Positions 1-9,017 of a stretch of DNA of 48,721 nucleotides are shown here, piece by piece. The translations under genes and the position numbers were made by a program. Position 1 is the first letter of the stretch. Each line of letters begins with the position of its first letter. Origin of the DNA: Lachnoclostridium sp. UBA3262 (GTDB lineage: Bacteria; Bacillota; Clostridia; Lachnospirales; Lachnospiraceae); NCBI GenBank assembly GCA_002362575.1, contig DEUM01000002.1:1-48721 (forward strand), in the 5' to 3' direction. A model generated the notes under the pieces. It made no database searches. It was not told the origin of the DNA and saw only the letters and a program-made list of their open reading frames with translations.

Positions 1-115
1 AAAAAAATGGGGAAACTCAAAACAATTTTCTTATTGAAACGCCGCTTCATTTATGATACACTTTGACAAGAAACTATATTTTTCGAGCTTGAACTTAAAC
101 AAAATGGAGGGGTTT

Positions 116-325
116 ATGAAATGTCCAAAATGCGGCAATGAAGATTGCCAGATTATTAACGAAACTACCACAAAAGGAAAAGACTTTTCTGCGAGCAAAG
201 GATGCTGCGGAGCTATTTTACTAGGTCCTCTTGGTATCTTGTGTGGAACCTGCGGAAAAGGGAGAAAAACGGTCAACACCAACTACTGGGTTTGCAGTCA
301 ATGTGGCAATAAGTTTAAGGTGTAA
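116..325 (+). CDS. Small zinc-ribbon protein
   Basis: A 69-residue protein. It opens with a CPKCGNEDC cluster and ends with a second CSQCGNKF cluster, so it should bind zinc through two Cys-x2-Cys knuckles. Between them lies a hydrophobic Gly/Leu/Cys stretch (GCCGAILLGPLGILCGTCGKG) that could touch a membrane. I chose the ATG at 116 because GGAGG lies five bases upstream. An in-frame ATG at 53 has no such site. The next gene starts three bases after the stop, so the two are probably co-transcribed. Exact function is unknown. Many small zinc ribbons of this kind are annotated only as hypothetical. Confidence 0.75.
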   Translation: MKCPKCGNEDCQIINETTTKGKDFSASKGCCGAILLGPLGILCGTCGKGRKTVNTNYWVCSQCGNKFKV

Positions 326-328
326 GGT

Positions 329-703
329 ATGACAAATCAGCAGTGGTATCGCCTAATGAAAATCGGAGAACGGCTAGGCTGTCATCAGATGCCGGAAAGA
401 AGCTTTTTTTATAAAGGCTTTCAATTTCCAGTCTGTGCACGGTGTACGGGAGTAGTGATTTCCTCTTTTGTAGCATTTTTCGTTTTCCTAAAGAAAAGGA
501 TATCTATTATTATCTGCTTCCTTTTGTCCGGTGTTATGTTTCTCGACTGGTTTTTACAGTACAAAGAAATTCGCGAATCGACAAATTTTCGCAGACTTGT
601 AACCGGACTAATCGGCGGGTTCGGATATTCCACTTTACATCTATATTTTTATAGGTTTATCTGGAACAAATTATTCCGGAAGGAAAAGAAACTTGCTAAA
701 TAG
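329..703 (+). CDS. DUF2085 membrane protein
   Basis: A 124-residue protein with the hallmark DUF2085 stretch near the N-terminus: GCHQ, then PERSFF, then the QFPVCARCTG motif. Two or three hydrophobic segments follow (about residues 44-58, 60-75 and 88-102). The family is small, membrane-embedded and of unknown function, and its Cys/His residues suggest metal binding. It follows the zinc-ribbon gene by three bases. A rho-independent terminator lies just after the stop, so the two genes form one short unit. Family assignment is from motif recognition; the function is unknown. Confidence 0.8.
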   Translation: MTNQQWYRLMKIGERLGCHQMPERSFFYKGFQFPVCARCTGVVISSFVAFFVFLKKRISIIICFLLSGVMFLDWFLQYKEIRESTNFRRLVTGLIGGFGYSTLHLYFYRFIWNKLFRKEKKLAK

Positions 704-719
704 GAGTTAAACGAAGCGG

Positions 720-771
720 AGGCAGAATTCAGACCTTATTTTTCGTCTGGATTCTGCCTCTGGTTTTGTTT
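720..771 (+). terminator. Intrinsic terminator after DUF2085 gene
   Basis: A 15-bp inverted repeat (720-734 with 745-759, one G-T pair) with a ten-base loop, followed by a T-rich tail. It ends the zinc-ribbon/DUF2085 unit. Confidence 0.75.
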
Positions 772-785
772 CAACAAACTATGTA

Positions 786-1700
786 TTAGACATATTTCAT
801 GGATAATTCATTTAGCTCCATCAGCAGTTTCCTGTTTCCAAGCTTCACTGCAAATGGCATGAAAATTTTGATTGTTTCCTCTGCCTTCTCCCTTCTTCTT
901 TCCTCTTTCATATACTCTAGTGTGCGCATATTGTGCAAACGCTCCGCCAATAAAACAATAAGGATTCTATCGTCTTTTGGAATACTTACTTGGGAGAACT
1001 CCCACTCATTAATCTGCACTACTAATGAATATAGCTCTTGCGGAAGTTCACTTTGTAAACGCTCTTTGGTAACTGAGGTTTTCTTCAAAACATCACATAA
1101 CATACCCGCTGTAATTACCGTTTCATCAGCCTCCAAATCAGCTAGCAAAATTGCCACATTAAGTGGATGAGTAATATATTCCTCGCCAGAATACCTTTTC
1201 TGTCCACTGTAATAATCACATGCCAACTCATATACCTTTTTTATCTCCAAATTTTTCTGCTCCCCGCTCTTGCAAATCTTAGATTGTAATATCCGGAAAA
1301 GTTCTTCCTCCGATATGCCTATCTCTGTTTCGGCTAAAAATCTTTGCTCCATAAAATGACCTCCTAATGATTCTATTTGCCATACCATTGTCTTTAATAG
1401 CACGGGAGAAAATCCAAATTCTTTCCGAAAAGCCTTTGTAAAGCCAGCCGATGACTGATATCCGCTATCTAGGGCTGCATCAATTATTCTTTTTCCCTCA
1501 ATAATCTCATTAGAAGCTTTTATAAGTCTTCGTTTTTTCACATAATCCATTAACGAAATTCCCATATGTTGCTTGAAGATTCTGGAAAAATGAAAAGACG
1601 AATATCCTACTTGAAATGAAATAGAGTTTATTGTAAGATGACCATCCAAATTTTCATCAATAAACTTTAGGCTTTTTGCAATTACTTTTTCATACTGCAT
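786..1700 (-). CDS. AraC-type HTH regulator fused to a degenerate RelA/SpoT-like HD domain
   Basis: About 304 residues. Residues 1-110 are a complete AraC/XylS double helix-turn-helix (VGYSSFHFSRIFKQHMG, then ALDSGYQSSAGFTKAFRKEFG). Residues about 150-300 match the N-terminal HD hydrolase fold of RelA/SpoT: YITHPLNVA, AGMLCDVL, then LLAERLHNMRTL. The metal ligands are damaged. The HD pair reads C202-D203, the following ED pair reads K206-K207, and the usual Asp of the LADRLHNMRT motif is Glu253. The domain is therefore probably not a working (p)ppGpp hydrolase and may sense a ligand. I chose the start at 1700 because AGGGGAG lies eight bases upstream; an in-frame ATG at 1745 lacks a site. It stands alone between terminators. 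The fold assignment is firm for the HTH and good for the HD part. Loss of catalysis is inferred. Confidence 0.82.
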   Translation of the reverse strand: MQYEKVIAKSLKFIDENLDGHLTINSISFQVGYSSFHFSRIFKQHMGISLMDYVKKRRLIKASNEIIEGKRIIDAALDSGYQSSAGFTKAFRKEFGFSPVLLKTMVWQIESLGGHFMEQRFLAETEIGISEEELFRILQSKICKSGEQKNLEIKKVYELACDYYSGQKRYSGEEYITHPLNVAILLADLEADETVITAGMLCDVLKKTSVTKERLQSELPQELYSLVVQINEWEFSQVSIPKDDRILIVLLAERLHNMRTLEYMKEERRREKAEETIKIFMPFAVKLGNRKLLMELNELSMKYV

Positions 1701-1851
1701 AGTTTCATCTCCCCTGCAATGCTGACATTTTTTACTACTCCACATGTGGTAATGCTATAATAAACAAAATTTTAGATTTCTTCTTTTCCAATGTTGCTTT
1801 TTTATACATTATATATTTGCAAGCTATGGCATAAAACTAACTTTGCCATAA

Positions 1852-1895
1852 CGTAAAAAACGCACGAATACAATCTTACATTGTCTCCATGCGTT
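1852..1895 (-). terminator. Intrinsic terminator after GH43 gene
   Basis: On the minus strand, 16-base arms (1880-1895 with 1859-1874) pair with two G-U wobbles and one mismatch. They are followed by six Ts. It ends the XRE/GH43 operon. Confidence 0.7.
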
Positions 1896-1943
1896 ATATT
1901 TATTGATTTAAGAAGTATTCGTCATCCAGTTTGTCTTTTCATT

Positions 1944-2939
1944 CTATTTTTCAATTGCCAGCATACCGTCCTCGCCCCATAACACTCTACGGATTCTCGC
2001 ATGTCGGCACGGATCATACAGAGGATCGTTTTGCGAATACCCGCATTTTCCCTCATAGCACGCCTGACTGCGCGCATGATAGACAAACAAATCATTTCCT
2101 TCCTCATCCTTTACAAAAGAATTATGCCCCGGACCATACTCCCCTGTCAAATCCTCGGAGGTCAAAAGCGGTTTTTCGTGTTTTTTCCATGCCTCCTTTG
2201 CCAAAAGGTCGCTTTCTTCGCCTGCCTCTAAAAGCCCTACGCAATATTCCGGTCCTGTACCGGAAGCAGAAAAAGCAACGAAAATCTTACCATCGTGCTT
2301 TAACACAGCAGGGCCTTCATTGACCGCAAACCTTACCTGTTCCCAATCATACTCCGGCTTTGTCAAAAGCATCGGGGCAGATATCAGTTTCCACGGCTCT
2401 GCCGGACTTATCTCTCCAATATATAAACAGGAAATCTTTACCTCATTATGCTGGGCCCAGATTACATAAGCCCTCCCGCCAGCTTCAAAATATGTCATAT
2501 CCAGCGAGAACCCGGTAAAAGAAAATGTATCTCCTTCTGTCTTCTGAAACTTGCCCTGCTCCTTCCATTCGCCTGTATAAGGATTGTCACTCTGGCACTG
2601 CAACACATGACAGTCAAAGGCCCATCTATTTTCCACACTGTTGCTCCCCGCATAAAATATGTACCAGTGTCCGCCAATATAATGCAATTCCGGCGCCCAG
2701 ATAAAACGGTGGCTCTGTGTCGTTTCATCTGCTCTCCAGATAGTGATTTCTTCTGCCTCCATTAAACCGCGGATGGTTTTCGCACGGCGGAGGACTACCC
2801 GGTCATACCCTTCCTCATCCTCATCGCTTTTCATTGGATAGGAGGCTGTAAAATAATAATATCCATCCCCACCTTTCACAATGTAAGGATCTGCCCTCTC
2901 TGGAATAAATGGATTTGCATAGTCTGTTGTACTACTCAT
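1944..2939 (-). CDS. Glycoside hydrolase family 43 protein (arabinosidase/xylosidase-like)
   Basis: A 331-residue five-bladed propeller glycosidase. The GH43 pattern is visible. The general base Asp sits in RADPYIV near residue 17, a second acidic residue in GFSLDMTYF is the likely pKa modulator, and the general acid Glu is in FAVNEGPAVL. No signal peptide is seen, so it is probably cytoplasmic and acts on imported arabino- or xylo-oligosaccharides. The substrate cannot be fixed from sequence alone. The start at 2939 has AGGAG nine bases upstream and overlaps the stop of the XRE gene by eight bases. That implies translational coupling and suggests control by that regulator. A terminator follows. 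Confidence 0.88.
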   Translation of the reverse strand: MSSTTDYANPFIPERADPYIVKGGDGYYYFTASYPMKSDEDEEGYDRVVLRRAKTIRGLMEAEEITIWRADETTQSHRFIWAPELHYIGGHWYIFYAGSNSVENRWAFDCHVLQCQSDNPYTGEWKEQGKFQKTEGDTFSFTGFSLDMTYFEAGGRAYVIWAQHNEVKISCLYIGEISPAEPWKLISAPMLLTKPEYDWEQVRFAVNEGPAVLKHDGKIFVAFSASGTGPEYCVGLLEAGEESDLLAKEAWKKHEKPLLTSEDLTGEYGPGHNSFVKDEEGNDLFVYHARSQACYEGKCGYSQNDPLYDPCRHARIRRVLWGEDGMLAIEK

Positions 2940-3297
2940 GGTTTTTCTCCTTTTTCTGCCTTAACTCCCATTTCAATGCCGTTACCGTACCAACAATTAT
3001 CCTCAATTCTTCTTCGTCGCAATCCTCAAGAACCCTGCTATACTCCAACATCTTGGCCCGACGGTTTGACTCTCCCTTTAAAGAGTCACTCAATAATATA
3101 TCAAGCGAGATTTCCAGAGCATTAGCAATTCTCACGAGTACCTCGGCACTCGCATTTGCCGATGCACTTTCAATATTATTGATATGGGATAGCGATACCC
3201 CTGCCTGTTCTGCCAGTCTTAAAGCAGTAATCCCTTTATCTGCACGATATCGCTTAATATTGGCACCCAACGCCTTTATATTAACAGTTTTATCCAA
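2932..3297 (-). CDS. XRE-family transcriptional regulator
   Basis: A 121-residue protein with an N-terminal HTH_3 domain (about residues 8-62: IKRYRADKGITALRLAEQAG, then SLSHINNIES). A charged C-terminal tail has a helical LEDCDEEELRIIVGTVTAL segment, likely for dimerisation. The start codon is TTG at 3297, with GGAGGGA six bases upstream and no better ATG nearby. Its end overlaps the GH43 gene by eight bases, so it probably controls its own operon and the glycosidase. A plausible -10 (TATACT) lies about 20 bases upstream of the ribosome binding site. The regulatory target is inferred from the coupling only. Confidence 0.85.
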   Translation of the reverse strand: MDKTVNIKALGANIKRYRADKGITALRLAEQAGVSLSHINNIESASANASAEVLVRIANALEISLDILLSDSLKGESNRRAKMLEYSRVLEDCDEEELRIIVGTVTALKWELRQKKEKNHE

Positions 3298-3407
3298 TAA
3301 AATCCCTCCAAATCGTTTAGTATAACCTAATACTACTATCAGAGTAATTTTACTGTAATATTTTATTCAAGGTTTTTTACTTGCTTGAAGATTTTTAAGC
3401 AGTTATA

Positions 3408-4490
3408 TTATTTCTCGATTCTTCTTACCTCCTCATCCGACACCTCATCTGCACCATACCTTACTCTTTCATAAAGCCCCGTTAAAAACTCCGAATCCTC
3501 CTTGCCGGAAAAATATTTTTCGCGCAATTCGTAAGGTGTGTGACTGAGCTCAATCCTGCTCCCGTCAGCGCCTTTCTTTACCGCCCGGTAAAATGCCCGC
3601 CTTACTTTACCCTCATTCCCGGGAGGAAACGATACCGTTTTTCTCATTACCGGAATCAATCTTGAATATTCCTCGGTTTCCGTTTTCTCCTCGATGCGCT
3701 CAAAATACTCATACTTTCCTTTCGTCCTCATTCTAATAAAGAACATAGCAATCTTAAATAGAATGAATAGAACGCCGATTAACGCAAAAGCAATTACCAG
3801 TCCCCATGCTATATACCCGACAATAAGCCGGAAAATACTATCACTATCCTTCTCCTCTGGCAGCCGGGGGCGTTCCCTTTGATTTTTCTCCTGTAGTTTC
3901 TTTCCCTCTTTTTCTTTTTCCTCCTCCGGTTTCGGGGTAGACTCTATCGAAATCGGCTCTACCGGTACTTCCGGGGCAAGATTTGCCAACGCAATAATAA
4001 GAACCACCGCAGCACTACCAATCACAGCAAGCCTTATCAGTGAGCGTTGTATACGACCTTCGGCACGAGTTCTCGTATTTTCTGAAACACTGGGATTCCG
4101 GTATAGGACAAAATATTTGCCACTATAATAACGCCAGAAAAAGTAAACTCCCATCGCCGCTATATATAACATACAACATAATATCGAATGTTCCGGGCGC
4201 TCTGATACAATCATCCCCGGAGATGCTAAAACCCCGGTAATTACTAATAAGCCGGTATAACAGGTCAGCTTTCTCTCACTATCCTCATCTGCCTTTTTTT
4301 CCTTCTCCTTCTCACCCAAATGTAAAAAACGTCTTACTATACTTATAAGATATGGTACCAAAAGCAAAATACCCATCCATAAAATAGACTCCACACTGCC
4401 GTCAAACCATATAAAATTAGTAAGCAGTGTTAGCGCCAGCAAATAATTATAATAATCTACCAGAAGCCTTATAAAATAATATTCCTTCAT
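3408..4490 (-). CDS. Membrane protein with C-terminal DUF4129-like domain
   Basis: About 360 residues. N-terminal hydrophobic segments (roughly residues 8-30, 34-52, 78-95 and 102-120) and a further one near 150-170 are followed by a Lys/Glu-rich linker, another membrane segment (about 220-250), and a cytosolic tail. The tail pattern (VRRAFYRAVKKG, LSHTPYELREKY, LTGLYERVRYG) matches DUF4129, which often forms the tail of transglutaminase-like membrane proteins. The transglutaminase core itself is absent here. The start at 4490 overlaps the DUF58 stop as TGATG, so translation is coupled. An in-frame ATG at 4505 is possible. It is the third member of a MoxR-DUF58-DUF4129 cluster, a common partner set of unknown chaperone-like role. 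Confidence 0.75.
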   Translation of the reverse strand: MKEYYFIRLLVDYYNYLLALTLLTNFIWFDGSVESILWMGILLLVPYLISIVRRFLHLGEKEKEKKADEDSERKLTCYTGLLVITGVLASPGMIVSERPEHSILCCMLYIAAMGVYFFWRYYSGKYFVLYRNPSVSENTRTRAEGRIQRSLIRLAVIGSAAVVLIIALANLAPEVPVEPISIESTPKPEEEKEKEGKKLQEKNQRERPRLPEEKDSDSIFRLIVGYIAWGLVIAFALIGVLFILFKIAMFFIRMRTKGKYEYFERIEEKTETEEYSRLIPVMRKTVSFPPGNEGKVRRAFYRAVKKGADGSRIELSHTPYELREKYFSGKEDSEFLTGLYERVRYGADEVSDEEVRRIEK

Positions 4491-5608
4491 CAGACGCCAC
4501 CCCATTTCACGATACTGCCCTTCAACTCCGGTAATAATTCACGAAACTCACTCTCCGCTCCATTCGAACTGATAATCGGTGCAACCCATGTTACATGAAT
4601 CCCACTCCGGATAATTTCGAGCACCTCATCCTGAAGCGGTTTCTTTCCTGCCGGGGATATAAACAGAATGTGATTATCCGGATGAAATGTATGCTTTTCT
4701 GCCTCCAGCAGCTCCACGCCGTTGCAGCACACCTTGTCATAAGCAATAACCGCCAATGCACGCTGTACTGCCATTACCAGATTTCTTCCGGTTCCTGATA
4801 TGCGGACTTTCTCATTTCCCCCGGCTACCAGACGGACTGGTATGTTATTATTACTCATATAGTATACTAGAGAATAGGCAAGCCGAATACTGTCCTCCAT
4901 CAAATCCATGTTCGTAAACACTCCGGGCGATTCCAGATTTAGTATAACTACTACGGGAGCAGAGGCCTGGTATTCCATTGTTTTTACCTGCCATTCTCCT
5001 GTTCTTGCAGAAGCCTTCCAGTGAATCCTTCGCATCGAATCCTGAGGAGTATACTCCCTGACTCCCGCATAGGCATACGGATCTTCAAACAGCGGAACCC
5101 TCGTCCCAATCCCTCCATTCATATGCCGGAAGACTGGCACCAGACGACTGACCTCCAACCGTGACGGATAGACACAGAGAGACGCCTGAACTCCCATTTT
5201 GTGCACAAAGGTATGTGCACAAAACAAATCATAACTGACCAGCTCCGCCTCATCAATCGTATACAACCCGCGCTTTTTACATGTAAACCGTAATTTTCTT
5301 CGTACCTTCTGAAACCCTTCCACACTCATCACATCGTTTCGGTAAAAATAATCGGATACTGTTCCGCTTCCCTCATCCTCAAAGTGAAGATACTTGGAAG
5401 CAGAAAATTTCACGCAAATAACAGGCAGCCCCATTTTCTTATTATTTACTGCCGTCTCATAGAGATAAAGCGAATCCCCGACTCCCGCCTGCTCCTCGGA
5501 AAAGCCCAGTTCCACCTCAAAATTATCTTTCCATCTCTTTCGATAGTAATGCGCCTGTCCCTGATACAGGGAAAAAACGAGTAATCCCACAAAAAATATT
5601 ACAATCAC
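4490..5608 (-). CDS. DUF58 domain-containing protein
   Basis: A 372-residue protein with one N-terminal membrane segment (residues 1-16), then a long beta-rich region. The DUF58 signature EYTPQDSMRRIHWKASAR follows near residues 182-200, and then a von Willebrand A-like core (PVVVILNLES). DUF58 proteins pair with MoxR AAA+ ATPases; the pair is thought to remodel or activate partner proteins, often linked to envelope functions. The start overlaps the MoxR stop by four bases (ATGA), and the end overlaps the DUF4129 gene. The cluster call is secure, but the biochemical role of this copy is unknown. Confidence 0.88.
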   Translation of the reverse strand: MIVIFFVGLLVFSLYQGQAHYYRKRWKDNFEVELGFSEEQAGVGDSLYLYETAVNNKKMGLPVICVKFSASKYLHFEDEGSGTVSDYFYRNDVMSVEGFQKVRRKLRFTCKKRGLYTIDEAELVSYDLFCAHTFVHKMGVQASLCVYPSRLEVSRLVPVFRHMNGGIGTRVPLFEDPYAYAGVREYTPQDSMRRIHWKASARTGEWQVKTMEYQASAPVVVILNLESPGVFTNMDLMEDSIRLAYSLVYYMSNNNIPVRLVAGGNEKVRISGTGRNLVMAVQRALAVIAYDKVCCNGVELLEAEKHTFHPDNHILFISPAGKKPLQDEVLEIIRSGIHVTWVAPIISSNGAESEFRELLPELKGSIVKWGGV

Positions 5609-6558
5609 TTGGAAAAATCCTCCGTTGGCGCTGTTGTAAATGCCGCAATCTCCTGAATATAATCCGGCGCCTTTTTCTTACTGCTATACGCATCCTCTAA
5701 AATAATACGGTGTCCCAGTACATATGGCGCAAGCTTTTTTACTGTCTCCGGCGTCACAAACTTCTCCCCGTTTAACGCGCTGTAACACTTCGCCACCTTC
5801 ATAAAAGCGATTGCTCCGCGGGGACTGACACCAAGCGAAATATTCTTATGTGTCCTTGTCTTTTCGACCATATCTAATATATAGTCCACTACTACATCAT
5901 GAATAAATACCTGCTGGCAGGCCTTCTGCATCTCCTGAATCTGGTTCTGTGTACAAATTGGCTTCAGCTCCTGCAGCGGACTATTTTTCTCAAAGCGACG
6001 GAGTATCTCCCTCTCGCCCTCACGCTCCGGATATCCCACCGGAATCTGCATAATAAAACGGTCAAGCTGTGCCTCTGGCAGAGGAAATGTTCCGGAAGTC
6101 TCAACCGGATTTTGTGTCGCAATGACAAAGAACGGCTCCGGTATTTTCATCGTCGTCCCATCTATCGTTGCCTGACGCTCCTCCATACACTCAAGAAGGC
6201 TGGACTGCGTTCTCGGAGTAGCACGGTTAATCTCATCGGCAAGCAGGATATTAGTAAAAATTCCTCCGGCGCGAAACTCGAACTCGCTCTTTTTCTGATT
6301 AAAAAAATGTATACCCGTCACATCACCCGGCAGTAAATCCGGTGTAAACTGAATCCGCTTAAAGTCCATATCCATTGACGCCGCGAGCGACTTTGCCAGC
6401 ATCGTCTTTCCAGTTCCGGGAACGTCCTCCAGAAGCACATGTCCCCCCGCAAGCACTGCCGTAATCACCAAATCAATGACCTCGGATTTTCCTACAATTA
6501 CTTTTTCAACATTTGCCCGTATCGCATCTGCCGTCTGTTTTACCTCTGTCACTTCCAT
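5605..6558 (-). CDS. MoxR-family AAA+ ATPase
   Basis: A 317-residue AAA+ ATPase. It has Walker A DVPGTGKT (residues 45-52), Walker B ILLADE (104-109) followed by the MoxR signature INRATP, sensor 1 FVIATQNP, and an arginine-rich lid. MoxR proteins use ATP to remodel partners such as the DUF58/vWA protein encoded just downstream. The ATG at 6558 has AGGAGAAGG directly upstream; an in-frame GTG at 6573 would bury that site. Only about 30 bp, with no visible terminator, separate it from ribH, so it may be transcribed with the riboflavin operon. Confidence 0.9.
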   Translation of the reverse strand: MEVTEVKQTADAIRANVEKVIVGKSEVIDLVITAVLAGGHVLLEDVPGTGKTMLAKSLAASMDMDFKRIQFTPDLLPGDVTGIHFFNQKKSEFEFRAGGIFTNILLADEINRATPRTQSSLLECMEERQATIDGTTMKIPEPFFVIATQNPVETSGTFPLPEAQLDRFIMQIPVGYPEREGEREILRRFEKNSPLQELKPICTQNQIQEMQKACQQVFIHDVVVDYILDMVEKTRTHKNISLGVSPRGAIAFMKVAKCYSALNGEKFVTPETVKKLAPYVLGHRIILEDAYSSKKKAPDYIQEIAAFTTAPTEDFSK

Positions 6559-6587
6559 TTTCCTTCTCCTCACATCTTTCTGTACAA

Positions 6588-7049
6588 TTAAATATTCTTC
6601 ATCAGGTTTACCATTTCAATAGCGGAGCATGCTGCATCATACCCCTTATTTCCTGCCTTTGTCCCGGCTCTCTCAATTGCCTGCTCAATATTATCCGTCG
6701 TCAGTATGCCAAACAAAGTAGGAACTCCGGTATTTAATCCCACAGCGGCAATGCCCTTGCTTACCTCCGCGCACACATAGTCATAATGCGAAGTGGAACC
6801 CTTGATAACCGCGCCCAGACAAATAACCGCATCATACTTGCCGGACTGTGCCATTTTCTGTGCCACGACTGGAATTTCAAATGCCCCCGGCACCCATGCC
6901 AAATCCACGGTATCCGTATCCACACCGTGCCTTGCCAGCGCATCCTCCGCACCGCCAATCAGCTTACTGACAATAAACTCATTGAACCTCGCTGCCACGA
7001 TACCAACCTTTAAACCATTTCCAATAACGTTTCCTTCCAGTGTTCTCAT
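6588..7049 (-). CDS. ribH: 6,7-dimethyl-8-ribityllumazine synthase
   Basis: A 153-residue, normal-length lumazine synthase. It condenses 5-amino-6-ribitylaminouracil with 3,4-dihydroxy-2-butanone 4-phosphate, the penultimate step of riboflavin synthesis. Diagnostic motifs are ARFNEFI, WVPGAFEIP, GAVIKGSTSHYDYV (substrate loop with the catalytic His) and FGILTTDN. It usually forms 60-subunit capsids or pentamers. It is the last gene of ribD-ribE-ribBA-ribH, 47 bp after ribBA, and the whole unit lies under the FMN riboswitch upstream of ribD. Confidence 0.97.
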   Translation of the reverse strand: MRTLEGNVIGNGLKVGIVAARFNEFIVSKLIGGAEDALARHGVDTDTVDLAWVPGAFEIPVVAQKMAQSGKYDAVICLGAVIKGSTSHYDYVCAEVSKGIAAVGLNTGVPTLFGILTTDNIEQAIERAGTKAGNKGYDAACSAIEMVNLMKNI

Positions 7050-7096
7050 TATTATCCTCTCTTTCCGCCTCTGGTAAAATCCATCAGCTAAATAAA

Positions 7097-8311
7097 TTAT
7101 TTATTTTTTATATCATAATGCGTCATGTGCTGCATTTTTTCCTGTTTGGTAACAAGATATTTGTAATCCTCCGGCTTCGGTGCAATTTCGATTGGCACGC
7201 GCTCCTCAATCGTAATTCCATACCCGGAAAGCCCGGCAATCTTTGTTGGGTTATTTGTCATCAGACGCAGCTTCTTTGCCCCCAAATCATACAAAATCTG
7301 GGCGCCAATACCATATTCCCGGAGGTCCGGGGCAAAACCAAGCTTTACATTTGCCTCGACTGTATCATACCCCTGCTCCTGAAGCTCATACGCCTTCAGT
7401 TTATTGAGAAGCCCGATTCCTCTGCCTTCCTGACGCATATACAGAAGAATTCCCCTGCCTTCCTTCGCAATCATCTTCATTGCATTTTCAAGCTGCTCCC
7501 CACAGTCACAGCGGTTTGAGCCAAATACATCTCCGGTCAGGCACTCCGAATGTACACGACAGAGCACAGGGTTTCCGTCTCCGATTTCGCCCATTGTGAG
7601 TGCGACATGATGCTCCCCATTTGTTATATTCTCATAACCGTGAATGGTAAATTCCCCGTATTTCGTCGGAAGCTTAGCCTCTGCCTCCTTTTTTACGAGA
7701 CTCTCCTTCTCCAGCCTTTTCTTTATCAGTTCCTCAATGGTAATCACGAGAATATCGTGCTTTTTGGCAAATTCCAAAAGCTCTGTTGTCCGCATCATAG
7801 TTCCGTCTTCCCGCATTATTTCACAGCATAGCCCACATTCTTTTAATCCGGCCAGCCGCATCAAATCAACGGTCGCTTCCGTATGCCCCGCGCGCTTGAG
7901 AACGCCGCCCTCTCTTGCTTCCAATGGAAACATGTGCCCCGGTCTGCGGAAATCCTCTGGCTTTACCCCTTCCTCCACACACTTCATCGCCGTCAGTGAA
8001 CGCTCCACTGCAGAAATTCCCGTTGTCGTATCTACATGGTCAATCGACACGGTAAACGCCGTAGAATGATTATCTGTATTTACCTCTACCATCTGCCCCA
8101 AGCCAAGCTTCTCCGTCATCGCTCTGCTCATTGGCATACAGATTAGACCTTTTGCATAAGTCGCCATCATATTGACATTCTCTGTCGTGGCAAACTCGGC
8201 GGCACAGATTAGGTCGCCTTCGTTTTCCCTGTCCGGATCGTCAATAACCAGAATAACCTTTCCCTTTTTCAGTTCATCCAATGCCTCATCAATTGTTGCA
8301 ATATCTGCCAT
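7097..8311 (-). CDS. ribBA: Bifunctional DHBP synthase / GTP cyclohydrolase II
   Basis: About 404 residues in two domains. Residues 1-200 are 3,4-dihydroxy-2-butanone 4-phosphate synthase, with DDPDRENEGD at 24-33 and the later RRPGHMFPL and GHTEA motifs. Residues 205-400 are GTP cyclohydrolase II, with SECLTGDVFGSNRCDCG supplying zinc ligands and RQEGRGIGL. The two halves start the two branches of riboflavin synthesis. I chose the ATG at 8311 because AAGGAGG lies just upstream; an earlier in-frame start at 8341 lies in front of that site. It follows ribE by about 34 bp. Confidence 0.96.
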   Translation of the reverse strand: MADIATIDEALDELKKGKVILVIDDPDRENEGDLICAAEFATTENVNMMATYAKGLICMPMSRAMTEKLGLGQMVEVNTDNHSTAFTVSIDHVDTTTGISAVERSLTAMKCVEEGVKPEDFRRPGHMFPLEAREGGVLKRAGHTEATVDLMRLAGLKECGLCCEIMREDGTMMRTTELLEFAKKHDILVITIEELIKKRLEKESLVKKEAEAKLPTKYGEFTIHGYENITNGEHHVALTMGEIGDGNPVLCRVHSECLTGDVFGSNRCDCGEQLENAMKMIAKEGRGILLYMRQEGRGIGLLNKLKAYELQEQGYDTVEANVKLGFAPDLREYGIGAQILYDLGAKKLRLMTNNPTKIAGLSGYGITIEERVPIEIAPKPEDYKYLVTKQEKMQHMTHYDIKNK

Positions 8312-8344
8312 ATTTTCCTCCTTTTCTAAATCGTCCAGCACATA

Positions 8345-8998
8345 CTAAAAGCCATTCTCCGCCAAAAATTCGAGAGTCAGCTTACTTCCATCCTGCTCCT
8401 GTTCCGGCTCTTTGGGCTGCAATAATTTTTCTATATACTTTCCGATAATATCGGTTTCAAGATTGACAATATCTCCTGTCCTTCTATCTGCAAGTGTAGT
8501 ATTTCCCTGTGTATGGGGAATTATCGACACACTAAAATCCTCTCTGCTCACCCTCGCCACCGTCAGACTGATACCATCGATTGTGATTGAACCTTTTTCT
8601 ACGATGTACCGGAGTATATCCGGCTCTGTCCGGACCCGATACCAGACTGCCGTCTCATCCTTTGAAATCTCCACTATCGTTCCTGTACCGTCTATATGTC
8701 CCGCTACAATATGCCCGCCAAACCTGCCGTCTGCCGGCATCGCACGCTCCAGATTCACACGGCTTCCACTTTTCAATGAGCCGAGTGAGCTTCTCTCCAA
8801 TGTCTCTGCCATGACATCTGCCGTATACCCACGGTTATTCATCGATGTGACGGTCAGACAGACTCCATTTACAGCAATGCTGTCGCCAACCCGCGTTCCG
8901 TCTAACACCTCATTGCACCGGATATGCAAAACCGCCGATTTGCTTCCCTTCTGCACAGACTCAATCTGTCCGATTTCCTCAATAATTCCTGTAAACAC
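8345..8998 (-). CDS. ribE: Riboflavin synthase alpha chain
   Basis: A 217-residue trimeric riboflavin synthase that dismutates two lumazines to riboflavin. It shows the N-terminal MFTGIIEEIG signature, two lumazine-binding repeats (about 1-97 and 98-195), GDSIAVNGVCLTVT in the first and KGSITIDGISLTV in the second. The start is GTG at 8998 with GGAGGG upstream. It follows ribD by about 20 bp. The C-terminal 25 residues are a Glu/Gln-rich extension. Confidence 0.96.
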   Translation of the reverse strand: MFTGIIEEIGQIESVQKGSKSAVLHIRCNEVLDGTRVGDSIAVNGVCLTVTSMNNRGYTADVMAETLERSSLGSLKSGSRVNLERAMPADGRFGGHIVAGHIDGTGTIVEISKDETAVWYRVRTEPDILRYIVEKGSITIDGISLTVARVSREDFSVSIIPHTQGNTTLADRRTGDIVNLETDIIGKYIEKLLQPKEPEQEQDGSKLTLEFLAENGF

Positions 8999-9017
8999 AA
9001 TTTCCCTCCTGCTTCCT

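Noticed and set aside
31..282. 83-codon minus-strand frame
   Set aside because: It is antisense to the zinc-ribbon gene and has no ribosome binding site or family features.
1740..1749. CCACATGTGG palindrome
   Set aside because: Only ten bases long and easily due to chance.
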